The translations under genes and the position numbers were made by a program. Shown piece after piece: positions 1 to 4,885 of a stretch of DNA of 6,053 nucleotides (the stretch's first letter is position 1; each line of letters begins with the position of its first letter). Location: assembly GCA_013001935.1 (NCBI GenBank), contig JABDKZ010000293.1:1-6053 (forward strand), in the 5' to 3' direction. This stretch comes from Maribacter sp. (lineage in GTDB: Bacteria > Bacteroidota > Bacteroidia > Flavobacteriales > Flavobacteriaceae). The notes beneath the pieces are model-generated. The model saw only the letters and a program-made list of their open reading frames with translations, was not told where the DNA came from and searched no databases.

Positions 1-315
1 GGGTTGGCCAAAGGTAATTGGGACAAATGTTCCTGGTTCACCACCGAAAAATTCTGCAGGGATTAATGAAACAGGTTGTTTCAATTGGTTTTGATAACCA
101 ATATCGCCAGTTATCTGTGGTAAACCACTAGCAATAGTCTCCCATTTTTGCTTTTTTGCATCTAGAATGTCCCTGTCGGCATTGATAGCACTATAATTAT
201 TTTCCAGAGCAAATGCAATGGCCTCATCCAAAGTAAAGCTGTAAGCTTGCTCTTGTGATTGACCCACTACTGAAAAGCCGAATAACAATAAGAGTGATAA
301 AAACTGGATTCTCAT
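1..315 (-). CDS. TolC-family outer membrane efflux protein, N-terminal part (runs off left edge)
   Basis: This is the outer-membrane channel component of a tripartite efflux system, which would pair with a periplasmic adaptor and an inner-membrane pump. Only the first 105 codons are present. The frame is open from the ATG at 315 to base 1, so the gene continues beyond the window. Residues 1-20 form a signal peptide (MRIQF, a Leu-rich core, then VGQSQ). Residues 27-40 (FTLDEAIAFALENN) are the typical first helix of an outer-membrane efflux protein domain. Residues 64-66 (LPQ in ASGLPQI) and the stretch QPVSLIPAEFFGGEPGTF (80-97) match what I know of flavobacterial TolC proteins from RND operons. 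It lies 60 bp downstream of the tetR stop on the same strand. I see no TAnnTTTG promoter in that gap, so co-transcription with tetR is likely. The pump class (RND) is inferred from the family resemblance and gene order; the adaptor and pump genes are outside the window. Confidence 0.88.
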   Translation of the reverse strand, partial: MRIQFLSLLLLFGFSVVGQSQEQAYSFTLDEAIAFALENNYSAINADRDILDAKKQKWETIASGLPQITGDIGYQNQLKQPVSLIPAEFFGGEPGTFVPITFGQP

Positions 316-375
316 CTAATCTTGATTTGAGTTGATTATTTTGTTAAGTATCTGTCGTCCTTTAGGGGTTATTAT

Positions 376-921
376 TCACCGTAAATGGTATTCTAAATAT
401 TCATCCATTAGACTTACAATGGGAAACTTTGTTACAGGAAAAAGTCGATTATCTTTAATGCTGGTAACACCTGAATAATAAATTCTCGAAACAAAGCCTA
501 TATTCAAGTTATCCCTATAGATGCCTAATTCAATACCTTTGTTAATATTATCAAGTACGCAATCCTCCATTACTTCATATTGCTTCTTTTTTAGATCGTC
601 ATAAATTTTAGGATAGTATTTCTGTAACTGATATTGTGGCGAAACTTTTTCGTTGTTCAATTGTAAAAGGGCAAATCTTTTAATTTCATACAGCTCTTCA
701 ATTGGATTTTTATGTAAGGAACAGATATGATCAATGCCTTCAGAAATAGAACAGAACAAGTGCTTGGTACATTCTTCTACCAATTTGGTCTTGTTCGCGA
801 AATGCGCGTAAATCGTTTTTTTGGAAATTCCAAGCTCTTGAGCCAAATCATCCATGGTCACACTCTTGAACCCTAAGTTCAAAAATAATTCGGTGGCCTT
901 GTGTAGAATTTTCTCTTTCAT
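376..921 (-). CDS. TetR/AcrR-family transcriptional repressor, probable efflux-operon regulator
   Basis: This is a 181-residue protein of normal TetR length. The N-terminal DNA-binding domain spans about residues 3-50. It contains the conserved start (KILHKATELFLNLGFKSVT), the helix-turn-helix (TMDDLAQELGISKKTIYAHF, 22-41) and the following KTKLVEE helix. The rest (about 55-181) is a helical ligand-binding and dimerisation domain without a recognisable ligand signature. The ATG at 921 is preferred because it gives a complete, standard-length HTH domain and sits about 20 bp behind a TATATTTG element. The next gene downstream is a tolC homologue, so the likely role is to repress its own operon and release it when a toxic compound or membrane stress signal binds. 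The 14-bp-arm inverted repeat just upstream is the natural operator candidate. The family call is firm; the effector is unknown. Confidence 0.93.
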   Translation of the reverse strand: MKEKILHKATELFLNLGFKSVTMDDLAQELGISKKTIYAHFANKTKLVEECTKHLFCSISEGIDHICSLHKNPIEELYEIKRFALLQLNNEKVSPQYQLQKYYPKIYDDLKKKQYEVMEDCVLDNINKGIELGIYRDNLNIGFVSRIYYSGVTSIKDNRLFPVTKFPIVSLMDEYLEYHLR

Positions 922-942
922 ATGCCCAGTTTATGAAGCAGG

Positions 943-950
943 CAAATATA
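943..950 (-). promoter_or_regulatory. Candidate -7 promoter element of the tetR-tolC operon
   Basis: Read on the minus strand this is TATATTTG, an exact match to the Bacteroidota -7 consensus TAnnTTTG. It lies 21 bp upstream of the tetR ATG at 921. A clear -33 TTG is not visible at the usual spacing, because that position is occupied by the inverted repeat. The 5' leader would be very short. Confidence 0.6.
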
Positions 951-987
951 CTTAGGAAACTTTAAAAACCTAAAAAGTTTCCTAAGT
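950..987. promoter_or_regulatory. Perfect inverted repeat, probable TetR operator
   Basis: The left arm ACTTAGGAAACTTT (950-963) is the exact reverse complement of the right arm AAAGTTTCCTAAGT (974-987), with a 10-bp AT-rich spacer (964-973). The spacer itself contains an extra CCTAA (969-973), so the pentamer TTAGG/CCTAA occurs three times here (952-956, 969-973, 981-985). The left arm touches the -7 element of the tetR promoter, so a bound dimer or pair of dimers would block RNA polymerase. It sits in the 142-bp gap (922-1063) between tetR and the end of the small membrane protein gene. The rest of that gap shows nothing else I can support. Operator function is inferred from symmetry and position; the symmetry itself is seen directly. 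Confidence 0.75.
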
Positions 988-1063
988 TTTACAATTATTT
1001 AACACTGTCCATACCATGATGTATCAAGTGGAAGGTCTTGCGCCAAGAAATATTCAGATTGAT

Positions 1064-1477
1064 TTATTCAGACTCATCCAGGGCCTGTTTTTGCTTTACA
1101 TACTCTTCAAAGGCTTTTTCACCTTGATCTTCCCAAAACTTGTCATAGTACTTCCAGTTAGAGAAATCTTTCTTGAAGCCATTGTCATATCTTGTTTTGC
1201 ATCGCTTGTGTCTTTTTCTACTGCTTCTGTTTGATTTATGGTTGCCAAAACCGCCAAATAGAATTTTAGCCAATATCAGCACCCCTAGTGCTTGCCAATA
1301 CTGTATTTCGCCCAATCCAAACAGATCAGGCATTAGCCAATTCCATAATCGCATGGTGATGTATCCGAAGAGAAATACCAAAATTATTAATAGTATCCCG
1401 CCTATAAGTACTTTGAAAAATCCTTTAAAGAAATTTTCTGCCTTACTTTTTATTCTGTGTTCAATATACTCTGACAT
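1064..1477 (-). CDS. Small two-helix membrane protein paired with an ECF sigma factor
   Basis: This 137-residue protein belongs to no named functional family that I can assign. It starts with a short amphipathic charged segment (1-20), followed by a transmembrane helix at about 21-45 (VLIGGILLIILVFLFGYI). A WNWLMPDLFGLGEIQYWQ linker (45-62) leads to a second helix at about 62-77 (ALGVLILAKILFGGF). After it comes a strongly basic stretch (KSNRSSRKRHKRCKTR, 81-96) and an aromatic/acidic tail (WKYYDKFWEDQGEKAFEEY, 108-126). Both termini are probably cytoplasmic, since both flanks are positively charged. I recall similar proteins with the LFGL...QALG...KILFGG pattern directly after sigma factor genes in other Bacteroidota, but cannot verify this here. 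It starts 12 bp after the sigma factor stop, so the two are almost certainly one transcript. A role in holding or releasing the sigma factor at the membrane is a hypothesis; no known anti-sigma domain is visible. Confidence 0.8.
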   Translation of the reverse strand: MSEYIEHRIKSKAENFFKGFFKVLIGGILLIILVFLFGYITMRLWNWLMPDLFGLGEIQYWQALGVLILAKILFGGFGNHKSNRSSRKRHKRCKTRYDNGFKKDFSNWKYYDKFWEDQGEKAFEEYVKQKQALDESE

Positions 1478-1489
1478 TTTATTTTGATT

Positions 1490-2029
1490 TTAGTTAATAC
1501 TTCTTTTTGTTTTTAATTCAATGAACAATAAAGCAATTGCCCGATGCCTTCTTGACATTAAGGTGCCTATGGGAATGCCGGTCTCGGCGGATATTTCTTT
1601 ATAAGAAAATCCCTCGAAGTCTATAGCGATAATAATATTCCTATAAAGGGGCTTGAGGTTTATAATCGCTTTTTTTAATTCAGTTATCATTTTTTCTGAA
1701 TAAGAATTATCCGATTTTCCATATAACAGCTGGGTAAACTCGATTAAACGGGTTTCCAATTCTTTTTCAATTTCTATACTTTCTCTTTTTGTTCTTAAGA
1801 TGTCAATGATTCTATTCTTCAGCGCCCTATAAACAAACCCCGCAATATTGTTAATGGGCGATGTATTATTTGCTATGGAAAATAGTTTTAACGCCACATC
1901 TTGAACAATATCTTCCGCATCCCTGTCTGCCGCGTCATTTATTTTTGATTTGGCAAAGGCTTTCAATGAATGATACTCCTCATTAAAAAAAGACCTTAGA
2001 TTTTTGTAATTGTCGGTTTCCGATATCAT
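1490..2029 (-). CDS. RNA polymerase sigma factor, ECF type (sigma-70 family)
   Basis: This 179-residue protein has only sigma regions 2 and 4, the ECF layout. Region 2 covers about residues 13-83. It includes the core-binding helix DAEDIVQDVALKLF (37-50, the usual D-[AE]-E-D-[IL]-[VT]-Q-[DE] pattern) and NRIIDILRTKRE (72-83), which corresponds to the -10 recognition segment. A less conserved linker (84-112) follows. Region 4 spans about 114-171 and contains the -35-recognition helix-turn-helix FSYKEISAETGIPIGTLMSRR (141-161, cited in parts: FSYKEISAETG and IPIGTLMSRR). It redirects RNA polymerase to a specific regulon that cannot be identified from this window. No recognisable FecR-type or zinc-binding anti-sigma gene is adjacent; the only partner is the small membrane protein 12 bp downstream. 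A TAnnTTTG element lies about 47 bp upstream of the ATG. Confidence 0.92.
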   Translation of the reverse strand: MISETDNYKNLRSFFNEEYHSLKAFAKSKINDAADRDAEDIVQDVALKLFSIANNTSPINNIAGFVYRALKNRIIDILRTKRESIEIEKELETRLIEFTQLLYGKSDNSYSEKMITELKKAIINLKPLYRNIIIAIDFEGFSYKEISAETGIPIGTLMSRRHRAIALLFIELKTKRSIN

Positions 2030-2075
2030 TCAAAAGCTATTTAACATCGCTTCTATATAAGAAGACGAAGATTTT

Positions 2076-2083
2076 CAAATCTA
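2076..2083 (-). promoter_or_regulatory. Candidate -7 promoter element for the sigma factor gene
   Basis: The minus-strand reading TAGATTTG fits the Bacteroidota consensus TAnnTTTG and would leave a leader of roughly 40 nt before the ATG at 2029. No convincing -33 TTG is seen at the expected spacing. The short symmetrical sequence GATTT-TC-AAATC (2070-2081) overlaps it but could be chance in such AT-rich DNA. Confidence 0.4.
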
Positions 2084-2135
2084 TTGCATTTTAAAGCATT
2101 ATTTTTTTAATGGCTAAATATTCCTGGTAATGCAA

Positions 2136-2168
2136 TTGAAGTTGTTATTTAAAATGGATGTATTTTTG
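2136..2168 (+). promoter_or_regulatory. Candidate promoter for the polyprenyl synthetase gene
   Basis: TATTTTTG at 2161-2168 matches the -7 consensus TAnnTTTG. Upstream, a TTG at 2136-2138 is 22 bp away and a second TTG at 2142-2144 is 16 bp away; either could serve as the -33 box. The ATG at 2183 follows only 14 bp after the element, so the mRNA leader would be very short and A-rich. Confidence 0.5.
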
Positions 2169-2182
2169 AAAAAAAAGCTGTA

Positions 2183-3157
2183 ATGCATTCTATTGAGCAC
2201 TATCGAACCGAATTTGTTTCTTACTTAGGTCAAAAAACAAATACCAAGGAGCCCGTTAATTTATATCAACCGGTTTCCTATATATTGGGATTGGGAGGAA
2301 AGCGATTACGTCCTATTCTTACTTTAATGACGACCGAAGTTTTCGGAGCCGAATTCCCAAAGGCCATGGACGCGGCTCTTGCTATCGAGGTTTTTCATAA
2401 TTTTTCATTGGTACATGATGATATCATGGATGATGCTCCCTTACGAAGAGGAAAACAAACAGTACATGAAAAGTGGGACATTAACACCGGAATCTTATCT
2501 GGGGATGCAATGCTGATTATAGCCTACCAACTCTTTGAGAATTACAAGAATGATACTTTTCGAAAGTTGGCCCAATTATTCAGTAAAACTGCATTGGAAG
2601 TATGTGAGGGACAACAGTATGACATTGATTTTGAATTGCGCGATGATGTAACTATTCCTGAATATTTGAAAATGATTGAATACAAAACCGCAGTTCTTGT
2701 TGGTGCAGCTATGAAAATGGGAGGTATTATAGCAGAAGCATCATTGAGTGACCAGGACCTTATCTATGAATTTGGAAAGAACTTAGGCATTGCCTTTCAA
2801 TTGCAGGATGACTATTTAGATGTATTTGGTGATCCAGCAACCTTTGGAAAGCAAGTAGGAGGTGACATCATTGAAAACAAGAAGACCATATTGTATTTGT
2901 TGGCATTGCACCTGGGTAGCTCGGAACAAAAAAGGGGCTTGTTGAATTTGTACTCCATTCAACCCCAGGATCCCGCAGACAAGGTACGTACGATCAAGGA
3001 AATTTTCCTATCAACAGGATCGGCAGAACAAACTAAATTGGAAATTCAGAAGTATACGCAAAAAGCATTTGAAGTTCTTGGACAGTTAAATATATCGGAA
3101 ACCAAGAAAACCGTTCTTCGGCAATTCGGGGAAGGATTAATGAAGCGAGAGGTATAA
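2183..3157 (+). CDS. Polyprenyl synthetase, probable short-chain (FPP/GGPP-type) trans-isoprenyl diphosphate synthase
   Basis: This is a 324-residue, full-length soluble trans-isoprenyl diphosphate synthase. It condenses isopentenyl diphosphate with allylic diphosphates to make the precursors of quinones, carotenoids and the cell-wall carrier lipid. The key motifs are all present: GGKRLRP (38-44) for substrate binding, the first Asp-rich motif DDIMD (79-83) followed by RRGKQTVH, GQQYD (143-147), the KT pair (168-169), and the second Asp-rich motif QDDYLD (208-213) followed by GDxxxFGKQVGGD. The Asp residues bind the magnesium ions that hold the diphosphates. Phe74, five residues before the first Asp, is bulky. 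In known enzymes an aromatic residue there limits product length, which favours a C15-C20 product over octaprenyl diphosphate. The first motif has no two-residue insertion of the bacterial farnesyl type. Exact chain length is an inference. The gene stands alone on the plus strand, divergent from the sigma factor gene and convergent with the next gene (21-bp gap). Confidence 0.93.
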   Translation: MHSIEHYRTEFVSYLGQKTNTKEPVNLYQPVSYILGLGGKRLRPILTLMTTEVFGAEFPKAMDAALAIEVFHNFSLVHDDIMDDAPLRRGKQTVHEKWDINTGILSGDAMLIIAYQLFENYKNDTFRKLAQLFSKTALEVCEGQQYDIDFELRDDVTIPEYLKMIEYKTAVLVGAAMKMGGIIAEASLSDQDLIYEFGKNLGIAFQLQDDYLDVFGDPATFGKQVGGDIIENKKTILYLLALHLGSSEQKRGLLNLYSIQPQDPADKVRTIKEIFLSTGSAEQTKLEIQKYTQKAFEVLGQLNISETKKTVLRQFGEGLMKREV

Positions 3158-3178
3158 TGATTTTTTCGAATGAATCAC

Positions 3179-4885
3179 TTAGCCTTGATTAACCGTTTTA
3201 ACAGACTTCCTTTTATGTCTACGATAAAATGCGATCAATAAAATGAAAAGTAAAGCGGCGAATATAGCATACCAATAGGGTATTTTTTCATCCTCGACTT
3301 CCGTTATGACCAGTAATTGATTAATATTTTGATCAAGTAAAATCTGTTTTTTGCCACCACCCCAAGTTACAATTACAGAATCTACTTTTTTGGCGTTGTC
3401 CAGCCCAAAATGGGCGACAACGGTATTTTGGGATAAATGACTAGATCCACCACCATCAATCTCACGTATCATTTTAGTTTTTCCTGACACAACCTCGACT
3501 CTTGAGCCTATACCATTGGTTTCTGCCTGTACTCCTTTTAGGGCTACTTTTAACCAGTTTCCTTGCGGTTTGTCATTTCTTAAAAGTCTGGTGACCGAAG
3601 CGGTAGGATATTCTTGAACAGCTTTTTGATTGACAACCAATATATCCAAATCACCATCATTTTCGATATCAAATACAATAGATCCACGACCTACACCATA
3701 GTCATTTGTGCCGGTTGCCCTCCCTTTTTCAATAAACTTAGCATTGTCATTCTCAAAAAAGAAATTACCCATTGGAGTGCAATTGGGATTTAAATCTCCA
3801 TTAGAGACATAGAGATCCAAATCCCCATCGTGATCAAAATCTGCGAAATTTGCTCCCCAGCTAATCATGAAAATAGATGTTCCCAGCTCTTTTGCCCTAT
3901 CAACAAAAGGCTGACCAATGCCTTGATTTTCCATCAAGAGGTTGAACTTGATATTCGTCACATAATAATCTAAAAGCCCATCATTATTATAGTCTCCGAC
4001 GGCAGATCCCATAGCATTTTCTTTAAGATCCATAGCATAGGCTTTGCTTTGATCTTTAAAAGACTTTCTTGGATAGCTGTTCTCATATAGCAAATTTGGT
4101 ACCGCCTTGTAGCCAAAATCATGGTTTACCAATAAGTCTTGATCACCATCATTATCAAAATCAGTGAAGAGTGCCCCGAAACCAAACCCCCTATGGTTTA
4201 AACCATAATCCTCATAAATATTCTCAAAGTATTTCCCTTTTTTATTTAGTAAAAGATATCCTTTGGCTGTTTGATTTGCACTCACAATTGTCGCATCTTT
4301 TAATACGCCTAGCGTACCTTCAAATTCAAGAAAATAGTTTCCTATGTACAAGTCTGGGTAACCGTCGGCATTGACATCCCCAAAACTCGGGCCTGTACTA
4401 AAAGAATTGAATTGATCTAATTTGTATTCAGTGGTTACATCCCTAAAGGTCATATCCCCATTGTTCAAAAAGAGTAGGTTAATTGCCCTTGGGATGACGT
4501 TGGTACTATCGGTTGTATTGATAGTAGTTACAAAGAGGTCCCTCCATCCATCTCTATTAACATCTGCACTTACGGCTCCTTGGGTAACATAGTTTTTGGT
4601 GACATCAATACCGGAATGATCATAGATGTTTTTAAAAGTGCCATCACCATTGTTCAAGTATAGGGCGTCTTCTTTGGTGCCGCTAGTTAAGAATAGGTCT
4701 TCAAATCCGTCGTTATTAATATCGAAAGCAACAGCCCCGCCCCCGAACGTACCTTCATAGACTTGAAAATAGTGGTCTATACCTGATTGCTCAGTAATAT
4801 CTGTAAATGCGGTCTGGGCCCATATTCCGTAGTGGGAAATGAAACAAAAAAAGTAAAAAGAAATAAAGTATTGGCTTAGTTTCAT
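3179..4885 (-). CDS. Secreted FG-GAP/VCBS repeat protein with UnbV/ASPIC domain and C-terminal membrane anchor (CRTAC1-like)
   Basis: This is a 568-residue envelope protein. A signal peptide (1-24, hydrophobic core YFISFYFFCFI, ending IWAQ) is followed by seven FG-GAP/VCBS repeats. Each has a Gly-rich lead and a calcium-binding loop of the form D-x-[ND]-x-D-G-x-x-D, starting at about residues 55 (DINNDGFED), 108 (DVNRDGWRD), 170 (DVNADGYPD), 242 (DFDNDGDQD), 298 (DYNNDGLLD), 349 (DFDHDGDLD) and 406 (DIENDGDLD). Seven such repeats suggest a closed beta-propeller. A UnbV/ASPIC domain follows (about 443-529: GNWLKVALKG, NGIGSRVEV, SSHLSQN, HFGLDNAKKVDSV, VTWGGGKKQ). The end is unusual: a transmembrane helix (about 537-554) and a basic tail RRHKRK (555-560). 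I chose the ATG at 4885 because it overlaps the upstream stop as ATGA. The in-frame GTG at 4903 would put six charged residues (MEEKSR) ahead of the signal peptide. The protein is probably co-translated with the upstream haloperoxidase and may be its envelope partner. No catalytic residues are evident. Confidence 0.9.
   Translation of the reverse strand: MKLSQYFISFYFFCFISHYGIWAQTAFTDITEQSGIDHYFQVYEGTFGGGAVAFDINNDGFEDLFLTSGTKEDALYLNNGDGTFKNIYDHSGIDVTKNYVTQGAVSADVNRDGWRDLFVTTINTTDSTNVIPRAINLLFLNNGDMTFRDVTTEYKLDQFNSFSTGPSFGDVNADGYPDLYIGNYFLEFEGTLGVLKDATIVSANQTAKGYLLLNKKGKYFENIYEDYGLNHRGFGFGALFTDFDNDGDQDLLVNHDFGYKAVPNLLYENSYPRKSFKDQSKAYAMDLKENAMGSAVGDYNNDGLLDYYVTNIKFNLLMENQGIGQPFVDRAKELGTSIFMISWGANFADFDHDGDLDLYVSNGDLNPNCTPMGNFFFENDNAKFIEKGRATGTNDYGVGRGSIVFDIENDGDLDILVVNQKAVQEYPTASVTRLLRNDKPQGNWLKVALKGVQAETNGIGSRVEVVSGKTKMIREIDGGGSSHLSQNTVVAHFGLDNAKKVDSVIVTWGGGKKQILLDQNINQLLVITEVEDEKIPYWYAIFAALLFILLIAFYRRHKRKSVKTVNQG

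Noticed and set aside
316..375. Separate promoter for the tolC homologue
   Set aside because: The 60-bp gap has no TAnnTTTG element on the minus strand, so transcription from the tetR promoter is more likely.
1036..1048. TCTTG-CGC-CAAGA hairpin downstream of the small membrane protein gene
   Set aside because: A 5-bp stem with a 3-nt loop and no following T run on the minus strand. It is not distinguishable from chance, so no terminator is called for the sigma factor operon.
1016..1487. Open plus-strand frames opposite the small membrane protein gene
   Set aside because: Their translations are low-complexity and match no family. They lie antisense to a minus-strand gene with clear membrane helices and operon spacing.
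3158..3177. TGATT...AATCA hairpin between the convergent stop codons as a terminator
   Set aside because: The stem is only 5 bp and AT-rich with a 10-nt loop, too weak to call. The T run lies in the loop, not after the stem.
4171..4374. Short plus-strand open frame inside the FG-GAP gene
   Set aside because: It is entirely antisense to well-conserved repeats and has no recognisable protein features.
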